In this document: positions 21,997-34,905 of the stretch, one piece after another | Position numbering within the stretch: the stretch's first letter is position 1 | How the letters are laid out: each line of letters begins with the position of its first letter | Assembly: GCA_026826555.1 (NCBI GenBank) | Contig: JAKSZT010054304.1 | Location: 31,799,888 to 31,863,887, forward strand | Length of the DNA stretch: 64,000 nucleotides | Reading direction: 5' to 3' | From: Tolypeutes matacus | Lineage: Eukaryota; Chordata; Mammalia; Cingulata; Chlamyphoridae | The notes under the pieces: generated by a model | What the model was told of the DNA's origin: nothing | The model's database searches: none | What the model saw: the letters and a program-made list of their open reading frames with translations, nothing else | Made by a program: the position numbers and the translations under genes

Positions 21997-24730
21997 ATTA
22001 AACAAAGTGAGCAGACTCAAAGAGCTGTTGTCTGAAAGTTAAGTTTAGAGGAAATAGAAAGGGAGAAGAAGGTTGTGAGTCAACACCCATATGTTTGTAA
22101 TCCATGGTAAGCTGAAGGTGCGTAGTTGTTCATTGAAGGGATATGACAAGGGGGTAGTGATATTATTGGATTGAGTGGTGTAGGTTTGACAGGTGGATAG
22201 ATTGGGAAGGGTGGGTTGGAAGGCCCAGGGAAATGGGGGGAGTGTTGGGAGAGGGACCAGGTGAACACTGGGGATTTGTGGGTATTTGGTTGAAAGTACA
22301 ATGTTGGGAATGTTTTATGGCAATATGACAAGGAAGGGTTACTGGTTTAGGGTGTTGGTTGGAGGGCATTAGGAACAGGGCACACCTGGAACAGGCTTCT
22401 AGAGAGTGTGTGAGTGATCATTTTGTCATAATGTATTGTGTCATTGGGTGGAAACCCACATAATGAGTGAGGAAGTATTGGACTCCAATCCTGAGGAGGA
22501 CAATTTGTTCACAAACAGAGGGGTAGGAGTCTCTCAAGAGCATGAGCAGTTCCTAATAGGAGAGGACAAACCAGTATGTCAAGATTTCAGTGTTGTTGCA
22601 AGTAACTATGAATATTGTCATCCAAGGACTGAAGCCAGGTGGTCTCCATGGGCCCCGAGGGGAGGGGAAGGGAGGAATAGAATAGATCATATTGGGGGTA
22701 TTTTGTGGGCAATGGAATTGTTCTACATGATCTTGCAATGATGGACACAGGTCATGTTAAATATCATCAAAATTTATAAAAGTGTATGGTATAAAATGTA
22801 AATCATAATGTAATCCATCGACCATGGCTAGTAGCTATGTTTCACTATTTGTATATTAGTTATAAGAAAAGTGCCATCCACATATAAAATTGTATTAATA
22901 CAGGAAGGGGAAAAAAGGAGAGAATGTTGGATATATGAGAGTCCCCTATATTCTGTATGTGACTTTATTATAAACTAAAACTTCTTAGAGAACAAAATGA
23001 AAAAAAGTAAGACACTGGGGAATAAATAGAAGAAAATGCCACTGTACATAAAGGACACCAGATATTAGAGTGATGAAAGACAAAGTGTCAAAAAAAATTT
23101 TTTTTAAATATTTTTCATTATTTTTTAATATCCCCATCTTTTAATTTTATTTTATTTTTAGTTTTTAAAAATTTTTATGTATTTTATTTCTTCTATTTAA
23201 ACCTATCACTATTATTTCATTTTTCTATTAATTGTATTTGGCTATTTTAATGGCTTCATTTTTGAAGAGGCTTTGGATCACAGAAGGGTTACAACTGGGA
23301 CAGGGAGGATCTTTAGTGTGGGGTGTCAGTCATGGGGAAACACATGGAAGGAAGTTCACCTGGGCATACATATAAGGTATATAAATATGTTCAAATGTTC
23401 ATGGGACATTGTCACAGTGGGTGGAGACTCACACAATAACCAAGAGAATATTGAATTCCCATCCTGGAGAGCTCTGTCACATTCTTTAATGGAGCAGCAA
23501 CAGTCCCCCAAGTGCTTGGGGCAATGACTGGTGAAGGAGAATGATCTATTGATAGGCCCTTGATATTGGCAACTATGCTTATGAGCCTTTGCTCTTGAAA
23601 TTGAAACTTAGCCTATTGTTGTGTGGTGCCTAAGAGTTGCCTCCTGAGAGCCTCCTTGTTGCTTAAATGTCTATAAGGTCAAACTCAGCATATAAATGCA
23701 TTACCTTCCCCCCAGCGTGGGACATGACTCCTGGGGATGAGCCTCCCTGGCACTGAGGGATTACTACCAAGCACCATATCTCAGCAGGATCTCTCAGACT
23801 GACAGAGTAGATACTACCCCAAATAATGAGGCTTCAAAGGCTCTGGAGACACCCAGGTCCCATGGTCAGGGCAGATAGCTCCAAAGTTTGGGCCCTACTT
23901 TGGAGTTTGTTCTCCTGAGAATGACAGAGATTGACTCAGTTATGGCTTCCCTACACATGGCTCATCTGTCCCTTCTGTTTGAACCTATACTTGGTGCTGG
24001 AGTTGGTAGGTGTACATCCAAGAGACTTAAATCTTTGGGCAGTCCATGTGCCAGCTGGTTTCTGAGCCTCAGCCGAGTTGCTACATCTAATCTCCATTTC
24101 ATTGAACTCACCCAGCATAACTAAAAAGGAGGTGAGGATGGACAACAACCATACCAAGCAAACGAGAGAGCCTGCAAGTGCAAGCAAGAGAATCTCATCC
24201 ATTGGTTGTGTGGAATTAAAGCCTCCTCTCAGTTAGAGGTGGAGTGGACATCACCATTCCAGAATCCTCAGGATTGGGGAATGAACTATGGACTAGAGTG
24301 GACTTACTGGTATTCTACTATAGACTTATTATGATTCTATCAATGGAAGAAATTACAACATTGATCTGGAGGCAGTGACCAGTGGAGGCTCTGAGGGCAA
24401 GTAGGGAGAAAACAGGAGCATCTTTGGGACTTGGGAATCATCCTGAATGACATTGCAATGACAGATATAGGCCATTATATATCTTCCCATAACCTACAGA
24501 ACTGTGTGGGAGAGAGTGTAAAGTACAATATAAACTGTAATCTATGGTCAATGGCAATGCCCCAAAATGTATTTATCAAGTGCAATGAATGTACCACACT
24601 AATAAAGGAAGTTATTTTTGTAGGAAAATGTGGGAGGTATGGGGAGCGGGGCATATGGGAATCCCTATATTTTATGTAACATTTATAAAATCTAAGTATC
24701 TTTAAAAAATAAAAATATATATTTAAAAAA
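21997..24730 (+). mobile_element. Long L1 3' UTR (about 2.7 kb)
   Basis: From the ORF2 stop the sequence runs without an obvious foreign insertion to an A-rich end at about 24730. Its first 800 bases match 16.65-17.47 kb and its last 1.4 kb match the L1 3' UTR copies at 6.0, 43.1 (antisense) and 55.6 kb. A T-rich stretch at about 23095-23250 lies in the middle. All ORFs across it (up to 101 residues) are shadows. A 3' UTR this long is unusual compared with human or mouse L1. Confidence 0.8.
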
Positions 24731-24842
24731 ATAACACTACAATTTGGTGTTGTGAGAAAAAAATTTGAATTTAGTAAATCACAGTTTAACACCTTTATAC
24801 ACTTCAGATTTTATTTGTGTTGGAACTTCCTTTTTTCTTTTC
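24680..24842 (+). repeat. Right copy of the ~110-bp direct repeat with L1 tail
   Basis: The L1 terminus is followed by 'ataacactacaatttggtg' to 'ggaacttccttttttc', matching 16129-16276. Unique-looking sequence follows here, so this copy probably represents the original flank of the L1. Confidence 0.8.
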
Positions 24843-25329
24843 TTAATATGTAACACAAATATAAGATTTCTATGTATATGCTATTAGTTGTGTACAACAA
24901 TGTTCCGAGGAAATGCATATGTGCAGATACTTTGCTTTTTGTAAAATGTAGTCTTCAAGGTTGAATTTTTGGTAAATTTTTAAAACTGGACTACATTATT
25001 TATTGTAGTTGTGTATCTCTTAGCATTCAAAAACATGGGATTTCCTCATGGAAAATAGAAATTTGAGCATTGCAGAAATTTATAATCAGTGCATATCTTG
25101 GGTAAATTCATTTCTATGTATCTATCCTTATTTTTTTTCATCAAACTCAGTGAAATAAATGCAAAATTCACCTTTAACTACTTTTCTTAGTTTGTCTGCC
25201 TATAAAATATATATTTTTTGCATTAAAGAAATTACCTGCTTTAAAATATCAAGAAAATGTGCTATAACCTAATCATTTCATCTTAGATTGTTAGATTGGA
25301 AGATATAAAAGTAACAGAAACTTTTACAA
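24843..25329. other. Unassigned AT-rich sequence
   Basis: No gene or repeat recognised. Confidence 0.5.
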
Positions 25330-26140
25330 CTTCCACAACAGCTTCTGACACCAACTGCAAATACCGCAGTCACTCAATTCTTCCTCTAACTATGTCAGTC
25401 ACTCAATTCTTGCTCTAAGTCTCTTGGATGTACAGAGTTAGGCCAGACTCCACAAGTTAAGGACAATACTGTACAAGATTGCCCTGCAGGCATCAGTCAC
25501 AAGTTTGGGGACTCAGGCCACCTGCACTTCTGACCAATTGGCTACAAATTTGAGGGTTCCCACCACATCTTCAGGTTTGATAATTAAAACAACGCATAGA
25601 ACTCATGGAAAGTGTCATACTTATAACTGTAGTTTTATTATAATATGAAACTTGTATAAATGAGAAGAAGCCAAAATATGAGAAGTCTGGGAATATCTCA
25701 GATGTTAACTTCTATGTCCTCTCCACATGGAGTCAGAAAATATCACCCTCCCGGCACTAGGACTTTTTTTATTTTTCAGTCATAGAAATTCCCACAAGCT
25801 TCACGTGTCCCGAGTTCATATGGTGACCCAGAGGTGAGGGAAGGGGGCTGATGTGGGCTGATAAGGGCTGATATGGGCTGATATGATGTGGCCCCAACCC
25901 TCGAATGACATGATTGGTCTTACTGGTGTGGCCAGTGCTCACCCTAAGGCTGCAGGTGTGGCTGGCCCCATTCTGTATTTACTAGTTGTGGTCCTAGAGG
26001 AAATTTGGAATTTCCTCTCACAGGAAATTCCAAAGACTCAGAGGTTGCTTCCCCAGGAACTGGGAACAAAAACGGCCAAATTGTTCACTATACTACAGAA
26101 GAGCACAGAGAAGGTAACAAGCCAAAATTCAACATAGGCA
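25330..26140 (-). mobile_element. ERVL-type LTR, antisense, with two short tandem repeats
   Basis: The plus strand reads 'gcatagaactcatggaaag', 'gtcatacttataactgtag', 'ttttattataatatgaaac', an order I associate with antisense ERVL LTRs of the MER21/MLT2 kind. It includes a roughly 30-bp duplication at about 25369-25425 ('cagtcactcaattctt' twice) and a 10-bp unit, gggctgatat, repeated about four times at 25845-25884. Boundaries are approximate and no TSD was found. Confidence 0.55.
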
Positions 26141-26249
26141 AAAATCCCTCCTCTCCACCATCCAACTGCACATATTTTGTCTAGCCTCTACTTTAACCTT
26201 TTATATGATGTAGAAATGAGTAAACCATGGGCTATTTTATTATATCGTT

Positions 26250-26870
26250 TGGATAAATACAATTATTCCACAATATCTTTCTTGTATTTAGCTAAAAGCT
26301 TTCTTTTTCTTCCACTTATTGCTCCTAGACTTTCACATAATTATATAATTGCCCCAAGTGTAATGAAAATCTATGTCCACAAAAAGACTTTTACATGTTC
26401 CTGGCAGCTTTATTTATAATAGATAAAACCTGGAAACCACTCAAATGTCTACAAACAATAAATCTATAAACAATCTGTGTAATATCCATACTGTGAAATG
26501 CAATTCAACAATAAAATGGAATGAACTATTGATAAATAAGCAGCATGAATGGATCACAAAGATATCATGTTGAACAAAAGAAACCAGATGCGAAAATACA
26601 TACTTATGGTTCCACTTCTGTGAATGATAAGAACAGGTACTCCATGATGATAGAAGTAAGACAGAGGTTTCCTCTGGTACTAAGGAGAAAATATCTGGCA
26701 AGGGCACAAGTGCACAACTTTATGGGTCATAGCATTTGTTGCACAACTTTTCTTGGGTGTTGAGTACATGAATGTATTCTGTTGTCAAAACTCAGCAAAT
26801 CCAACACTTCATATTATTACATTTTATTACATCTAAATTATATCTCAATAAAAATTAAATAGTTTTAAAA
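26250..26870 (+). mobile_element. Old L1M ORF2 end and 3' UTR
   Basis: The motifs 'gcagctttatttataatag', 'ggaaaccactcaaatgtct' and 'gtcaaaactcagcaaatcc', and a terminal 'attatatctcaataaaaatt', give the sense order of an old mammalian L1 3' end. It is diverged and non-coding. Confidence 0.75.
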
Positions 26871-27349
26871 GCTGTGCTATTGTAATCATATTCAGTATTG
26901 TTCTTTTCTCTTTTAACAAGCATAAGAAACATTTTTCATTTATATGCTCAACTTGATATCACCACAGGGATGGGATCACATCAGCTTTGTTAATGTAATA
27001 TGATTCTTTCCTTTCTTCCTAATATACAGGCACACAAACATTTAAAACACACTGGAGTTAACTATGTCTGAAGCAAAGTCAGGAAAATGGGCCAAATAGA
27101 CCTCACCCCAAGGAATATGGGGCCAAAGCTAGGAGAATGGTTGAGTTTGTCTGTATAATGGACTATAATGAGGAAACATATTTTGTAAGAGTTTCTCTAC
27201 TCTGCCTGGGAAGTTGCAATAGGAGAGGAAGTCATTTTATTGAGAAAATGAGAGAGAAGAATGAAATAGAGGTCCAGAGAAGCAAAGATAAAGAAGAGGG
27301 TGGAAAGTCCTATTAGGTCCCTTGCAGCTTTCTAGTCTGTTCTTTCCAT

Positions 27350-27590
27350 GCTGTTTAGGATAGTAGCTAAGAACTCTGACTTGGGAAATCACCTGTCTGT
27401 GTTTATATATTACTTCCTTATCTCAGTAAAATATAAATCTGGTCTCTCTCCAAATCACTATGTTTTCACCTATAAAATTATTAGGATAGTAGCTAATAGC
27501 AGATGCATAGGGTTTTGGGAGAATTAAATGAAGTCTCAATGTCTTGAACATAGTGCTGCTTATTGTGGTATCTTAAATATCTAAATGCTC
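27350..27590 (+). repeat. MIR SINE
   Basis: Sense MIR order: 'agtagctaagaactctgac', 'tacttccttatctcag', 'gagaattaaatgaagtctc', and the tail 'gaacatagtgctgc'. Ancient. The 26871-27349 interval on its left is unassigned. Confidence 0.65.
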
Positions 27591-30500
27591 AATCACTTAC
27601 TGTGGCCAATAGAAATACTTCAGTGGCTTTTCATGGAAGCCACTCTGATAAAAGATGTTGTGCAGGCTGATATGGGGATAACGTAAGATATTTAATATGT
27701 ATCCTGCTTTGAAGAACTAACAGTAGAGTACATTTCTGTTCATATCAATCAATAAAAGTTATATTGGCACATTTTGATTGATGTCTCATATATATATGAT
27801 ATAAAAATATCATCCATATGCTGAATAAAGCATTAAAAATCAGCAACAACTGTCAATAAAATGTTATGAGCAATAAATTCTTAACAACTTCTCAAAGGTC
27901 AGAGATACTTAAAGAAACATGCTGCAGCTGGAAGCTGCCAATATCAAACTTGAATCTCAGTCCAGACTACTTCAGTATTTGCTTTTTAAGAAAATCAGTC
28001 AAATGTAACATCATTTATTCACATAAAACAAAGAGAAAGAAATGTTAGATGAAAGATAACCTTTCCAGAACAATGCTAAAACTAATGAAATTTATCATGG
28101 TGAGTGATTTCTCACAACCTTAACATGAAAATAAGAGTTCTACATTAAAATAAAAATATGTTCAATATTAAGTACAAAATGTATTCCTCCAAATGAATGT
28201 ATTGGTTCTTTAACTCAGCTAGTTTTAAAATGGGTTGAATGGGTTTTGTTCTATCAAAATGCAGCATTTCATTTTTGTGAAATCTCATTCAAGTGCCACA
28301 CAAACACAGTGTAATTGGGATTGTTTGTAAAATGATTTATCCCAGCTGTTAAATATAACATTTTATGTTTTCAGAGAAAGATTTGGGGGCATAGAAGCTT
28401 TCTCCAACATAAGTTTAAACAATTGACAAACAAAATCCAATCATTTTTGAGAAGTAGTAATTCAAAATTTATGAAAACAAACTGAAAATATGATTGACAG
28501 GGCAACTCTTCCCCTTCATACAGTAGTTGGCTTTCAGCAAGGCAGCCTTGAGATCGCCACTACTGGCTTCAAGCTGCTTTTATGCACATTTATTATTGGC
28601 ATAGTTTTCCTCAACAGGAGCTATTACTGTAGTTGGAACTAATTATTCAGTTATAAACTCAAAACATTCCTAAAATATTTTCACTTTGTGACTGTGTTTA
28701 AATTTAGATTTACAGCCATAAGTGAATTTGAAAATGTTTTTCTTAAATAAGGTCCAAAGGAAAAACAAAACCACAGTAAACCAGCCCATTGATCACCTTT
28801 TAAAATATTGGATATATAAAGTAAAAACATATATAATGAAGACAGGAATGAGTAGTATATAGAGGGCACAGTGGTCCCACTACACGTTAGGTGCTATACA
28901 TATTTGCAGTTAATTTTATTTTAATTTACCTTTTTCAAAAACTCAGTTGTACCATGTTATAAACCTGGAATTTCTATGATAATTGAAATGATTAAGAAGT
29001 TTTCTCCTATATATTATTATATTTTTAACATTACAAAGAAGAAGCCAATAGAATAATTTAATGATGTGAATATATTTACAGAAGACCCTAACATTTTGCC
29101 CCCTGAGTCAGATAGGATTTTCTGATTGTAAGGGTGGATCTTTTACATCATGTTTCAATTCTAGATTTGTCACCAACTCCTAGATACCAATTTGTTGCAC
29201 TGAAAGATCTCTATATCACCAATTTTTAATAATCTAAGTCAAAACTTTTAAGCAGAAAAATAAGAAGCATTAGTAGAAGGGAAGACTTGGAAAAATATGC
29301 TTTGAAAAATTTGTGAATTAAATTGCTAGAAAGGTAATTGGTAATAACAAAAATGGCATAATGTGATTACATTTACAAGTGCATAAATGATTTGTTTACA
29401 CAGTGTATTTAGTTATATGATATATACTACATACTATGCTACATATTATAGATATTTTAAAATATGAATTTTAATAGCAATAATTGATGAAATTTATTTT
29501 TTTAAGTTTTCAGAGAAATCAGTATTAAATTATGCATCTAATTTGATCCAACTAAGTGTTTGTAAAAATCTTTGTCCCTTTTGTGAAAGTTAAAAATATT
29601 TTGTTTGAGGAAGTGGTTAGGCTGTTGTGTACTTAAGAAAGAATTATTTAAAAATTTACATTATTAATTTTAATATAAAGTTGTATAAATTGAGAAAATA
29701 TAATAATAAGCATCTTAGAACAAATTCAATGATAACTCCAACCACATCAGTATTTTAGGTACCTTTGATGATAGTAATTTCAAACCTGAAGTTAAAAGTA
29801 TGCTTATTTCATTGTTGTTTATGATAGTATCAGTAAGGTGGAAAATTGCCAAGTAAGTTTTCTAATATCTGAAGAGAAGTTTTAATAATTTCTTTGGCTG
29901 CTTTGAACATATACCATATTCCTGAATTGTAAAGATAATTCAGTTGACTGAAGTTGTGGCCTGTGATCATATTTGTATCCTAAAATTTGTTAAAAGAGTT
30001 CCTGTGCTTAAACTCTTGAATTACAGCTAATGACTAAGAGCAATTTACACAAAAAATTAAAACTGTGAAATATTATTCATATGTTTGCAAAATTAATTTG
30101 AAATCACATACAGGAAATCTGAGGATATAAACTATCCCTCTCAAAGAAAAATAAAATCACTTACCATATTTGAAAATCCACAAATAATTAAAAGAGTATT
30201 AGTTTAAGCCAAATTATCCAGAATGTTTTATAGATAATATGAGGTTAAATAACTGTAGAAAGAAATAAAATTTTTGAAAGTAATATAATGAAAGTACTTG
30301 CAAGTGCATTTTGTTACTAGAATCTGTTGCTTTTTATATTAAGCACTAAAATAAAATATAATTTTAAGAGTTTGTGTTGCAACAGGTGATATGCATTAGG
30401 TGATGATAATGTACTATTTAGAATATAAATTTTTGTTTTCTACTTGATAGAAGTAGGAAATTGATGACTTGATTACTACTGTTGCAAGTCAAAATCAGGT

Positions 30501-32817
30501 ATTGATAACAGTGGATTCTCATTACACAAAGATAGTAAATGTAGGAAAAAAAGTGGGATTTTCCCATCAGAGGTGCCAAGGAATTCTCTTGAGGATTAGA
30601 TAAATAGCATCATTCAGTTTAGAATCTGTGTTTGGATAATTACTCGTATGCAGTATATAGAGAAAAGTAACATTAACAATGAATGAAATGGTATTCCCTT
30701 TCTTACCAGGATAGAGGATATCTACCAGGGAAGATGCAGGCGTTCCCTAGTCCTCACAATCTGGAGCAGACATAAGGTCTGAGGCTCGGCCCCAGATGGC
30801 TCCTCACTAGTTGCCATAGATATAAATGGGGTCAATAAATCCTTAGTAAGAACAATAAAAACAAAAAACCTTCAAAGTATATCCATAATGCAAAATAAAG
30901 AAATAAATTTTATTTAATTTTAATTATTTATTTTATTTATTTACTACATATACTATTTATTTACTATATACAAACACATATGTATAATATAGTTACTATA
31001 TACATATTATACTGTGGAAAGCATTGATATTTTCTCTTTTACAAGAAGGTGTCTATATATTCTCCAGTTGTGGGCCTGAATACTAATTATTAGAACAACT
31101 TACAAAGTTTGGTTCCAAAGTTAACATAATATCTAATTGTCCTCAACAGTTGTTTTGTAAAAAATTAAATTCACACGCCACATAAAAGTTTCCCACCATG
31201 TTTATAAGTACAGTAATATCAAAAAATGTTCTCATTAAATCTAAGGTTAAAAACTATTCTTTAAAAATCTGTAACATACTTAATATTTTGCTTGATTTTA
31301 CAGCATATGTATGTTCTACTTTAAATTGTGTAATAGCATTTATGTTGTGCTTTATAGACAAATATTACGATCCTCTGGCCACATCACAGTTTATAGTAAT
31401 TAATTATTAGTAACAAGTAATCAGTTAAAAGTCACCATTCTGAAAACAATAGTTTCCTTATTCTGAATAATTGTTATTGAGTATCTAAGATTACCTTTAA
31501 AAAGTTTAGTCTTTACATGATTGAAGATAACACACTAGGTAGTAGAGAAAGAAGGATTTAAGTCTGAAACTTTACAAGAACTACTGTGTAGTAGCCAGAC
31601 TAAATAAAAATATAAATAACCCAAACCATAATTTGCCAGCATCTCATGCTCTCTAATTTATTGCAGTTAGGGTTGTGTAATAGTGAAAATTGATTTGATA
31701 ATAAAGACTAGGTGACATACCATAGAGATGTGATTTTGTAATTTTGGTAACCGATGTATAGTTTTATTACATAAGGCCTGTTAATAGTGTTTATGGAAGT
31801 CGCTTGGCACCTTTAAAATGGAAAAAGTAACAAGTAATCTTTAAATATAGTCTACGTTTTAGTTATTCAAAAGGAAAAGTGCACACCAACACTTGGAAAA
31901 TCCCCTCATATATTACAATGTACTGAAAGAGTTACTAGAATGCACAGTTGATTGCTGCTGCAGAAGTAAAGAGATTTGGCACATCTGTAGAGGAAGACCA
32001 ATCTATAGTCTATCTTACTATTTATAGATTTATTGATTAGGTTCTATGTAAGTAAATATTTCAAAAATTCTTTTTCCATATTTAAATGAGGGAATATAAT
32101 ATGTTAATGTATTTGTGTATAACACATCTGTATATAATTTATGTATACATACATACAAATGAAATAGAATATAAAGATATTATTTGTATTACAAAATTTG
32201 TAAAAGTATAATATATATCATATTATATATTTATATTTTAAATTGTAAGCCATATATCATATATTGTGTGGAACAAATAATATACATTTTAATTGAGATA
32301 CTTCTCTTACGGTATGTATGTATGTGTGTGTGCATGTGTGTATGTGTGTAATAATAAGAAAAAGATAAAAACCATACTATTGTTTAGTGGGATCGGATTA
32401 AGCTTGGAAAGGGGAAGAATGGTGATATTCAATTTATATACCTTTGTATTGCTTAAATTGTTATAAGGAGCAGGTTTTCGTTTTATATTTAAAAATGAAA
32501 TATTGCATTAAAGAAAGCATTTTTTCCATTGCTGTAGTTTTAAAGTGCTATAGTGTTTCTGAAAAATAAAAGTCTGCCCTCCCAAACATTGCACTTTCCC
32601 TACCCCATTAAAACTGTTACTCCTTCTTTCTGTCTGCTCAACACCATTTAATAAGTTGAGTTATTTCTTCCTGGTTTGGAGATCACTTACATATTAGAAC
32701 ATGATGTCATTAAGGAAACATGAATTAGCAGAAAATTTTGATACCTGTAAGAAAACATGGAAGAGGACATTTCTATGCCTGTTCTCATGTGCAGTGATAA
32801 CTCAATGCAATGTATAT
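27591..32817. other. Longest repeat-poor stretch, about 5.2 kb
   Basis: I find no convincing LINE, LTR or SINE boundary and no exon; the only ORFs are below 71 codons. AT-rich throughout, with low-complexity patches near 30.9-31.0 kb (TTTA/TATA) and 32.30-32.35 kb (TATG/TGTG). A more complex, non-repetitive-looking section spans about 28.2-28.65 kb. If any conserved regulatory element lies in the window, this is one of two likely places. Confidence 0.4.
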
Positions 32818-33389
32818 TGTTTTTGGCAGTTTAACATTGTTTATGAATTCCAAAAATAGATATTGGATTATGTTTGTAAACTTGTCTGTACCTGGGCTTG
32901 ATTAAATTATGATTAGGGCTTTGATTGGGCCACGTCAGTAGGATCTTGAGTCCCCTCCCCCTTGGTGGGCAGGGACTCACAGATAAAACTTCATGGCAGA
33001 GCAGAGAATTGAGTTGGAGTTTTGATGCTGGAGCCCAGGAAGTAAGCACACAGAGGAGCAGAGAGAATGCTTGATTAGACATGGCAGAGGCCCTGGGAAG
33101 AGAGAGGAGCCATTTGCCTGATAGTCTACAGTTGGCTTTGTAGAGATTAGAAAAGCAGCTGAGCCCAGAGAGAGGCAAGCCCCAAGAAGAGAAGAGCCCA
33201 GGAAGGCTGAACCCTTGGCAGACGTCAGCAGCCATCTTGTTCCAAGATGGGGCAACAGACTTTGGTGAGAGAAGTAACTTTTGCTTTATGGCCTAGTAAC
33301 TATCAACTTCTACTTCAAATTAATACCCTTTATAAAAATCAACAGATTTCTGGTATTTTGCATCAGCACCCCTTTGGCTGACTAATACA
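32818..33389 (+). mobile_element. MaLR-type solo LTR, family shared with 47.8 kb
   Basis: It aligns end to end with 47799-48299: 'atgaattccaaaaatag', 'ccccttggtgggcaggg', 'gtctacagttggctttg', and the end 'ggctgactaataca'. It starts TG and ends CA in register with the other copy, whose TSD is clear. The flanking 5-mers here (tatat and ctatt) do not match cleanly, so this copy is older or mutated. The 134- and 92-residue minus-strand ORFs over it are shadows. Confidence 0.75.
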
Positions 33390-33749
33390 CTATTAAATGC
33401 ATGTATTTGTCATTGAGTTGTCAGTATTTATGTAGAAGAAAACATATGGGAGATAACGTGTTATTTTAAATATGTGCAATTAGCATATATATACTTCATT
33501 CAGTAGTCTTTTGCTTTTTACGTTTTTTATAGGCCCTTTCCCCTTAAGAAATTACAAATAATGTTTGTAAAACAGAACTAAGACAGATTTTCAGTTCCCA
33601 GACTTGCCTATGTGCTGAATGAGAACAGTGGACCACATAGTTTTGATGTTAGCATTATAGTATTGATGTTATCCCAGGGAATGCTACTTGATTAAAACTT
33701 GATTGGTTTTTATTAAGTATAGAAAGACTAGATCAATCAGAAAAAAGGT
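33390..33749. other. Unassigned AT-rich sequence
   Basis: No feature recognised. Confidence 0.5.
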
Positions 33750-34260
33750 TGGCCAGAAATGGATATGGAGTGAGTTGCTCTATATGGTGTGTTTTGGGAA
33801 TGTAGGCTCAGGCGCAACAGAGCTCCCAGAAAATGACTGCTTTTGCTTGCACAGCACAAAGGTTCCAAAAAAGTAGTGGAAAAGATCCCAACTTGGCAGG
33901 TGCCCCAGGGAAGACAACTTCTCAGTATCTCCACACACCTCTTTTTGCCTTAGAGATGAGGGACATCTGCACTGACTGAGTATGGAGTTTTTATACACTA
34001 CAGGGGAAGGGGGCTCTGCCAAAGAGCAAGCTTTGTGCCCTGGCAAGCAACTCTGGCCGATTAAAACTTAGCGGCTCCCCCAGAAGTCTGTGGTCTTCTG
34101 CAAAATAGAAATATACCAAACACCTGCATGCAAACAAGCACAAATGGAAATATAACAAGCACCTGCATGTAAATAAACAAGAGGGGAAAAGGAGATGATA
34201 GGCTAGAGCTGGGAGATGGTCCCTAAGTGTGTCCTTGAAGTCCCCAATAATGGATGCAAC
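33750..34260 (-). mobile_element. LTR, antisense, family shared with 49.6 kb
   Basis: It shares the order 'gttgctctatatggtg', 'caggcgcaacagag', 'aacacctgcatgcaaac' and 'gctgggagatggtccct' with 49574-50020. A 32-base tandem duplication lies at about 34108-34175, with 'acctgcatg.aaa.aa' twice. The orientation is inferred from AATAAA and ATAAAA positions on the minus strand. The right boundary is uncertain. Confidence 0.6.
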
Positions 34261-34905
34261 AGTAAAGAATAGCTCTCCATACAAATGTAGATGTTGACCA
34301 TCTAGGTACAGACCAGGTCAGAGGATGTCTTAGCCAATGGTTGAGTATAGTAGTCCTGTTGATATTCTTAAATTTAATAAATATTTTAGCTTGATGAAAT
34401 TCAACAGATAATTCTTGTAATGATCCCATGCTCATCAAGCCACCTTCTGCTTATTATTTGACTTCCTACAAGGTCTGGCTTTAGAAGAATATTCTAATCA
34501 GGCTGCTAAATTTTCTGGTCTTTTGAAACAATTGCATTTCTCTAGAATTTTATACATCAGTGTTCTGAGATTGCATAATGTGAGATCCCTTGTGGAAAAT
34601 AGGACTTATCTTGTTCAAAATCACACTGAACTTTAGGAGCTGCTAAGATAGTACCCCTGCAAAGGCTTTTTGAAATGACCAATTGTACTTTTCACCGAGT
34701 TGGCCCTCTGCATTATTAACCTTGTGTTACACCCTATCTAAAGTACATCAGTATACTATAATTTGAAATATTATATATTTTGAAATACATATATTTATGT
34801 GTTTATCATTTTCTCATTCAACTGGCATTAAACTAAACCAGAATAATTTTGCAGTAATTCCTCAACTGTAAATAATTGATTACATGTCTACCATTTATGA
34901 GATAT
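34261..34905. other. Unassigned AT-rich sequence
   Basis: No gene or family recognised. Confidence 0.5.

Noticed and set aside
32831..33255. Overlapping minus-strand ORFs of 134 and 92 codons
   Set aside because: They are shadows of a purine-rich MaLR-type LTR and are not conserved in the sister copy at 47.8 kb.
34108..34175. Short direct repeats with 'acctgcatg' that might be regulatory sites
   Set aside because: A local tandem duplication inside an LTR; no independent evidence of function.
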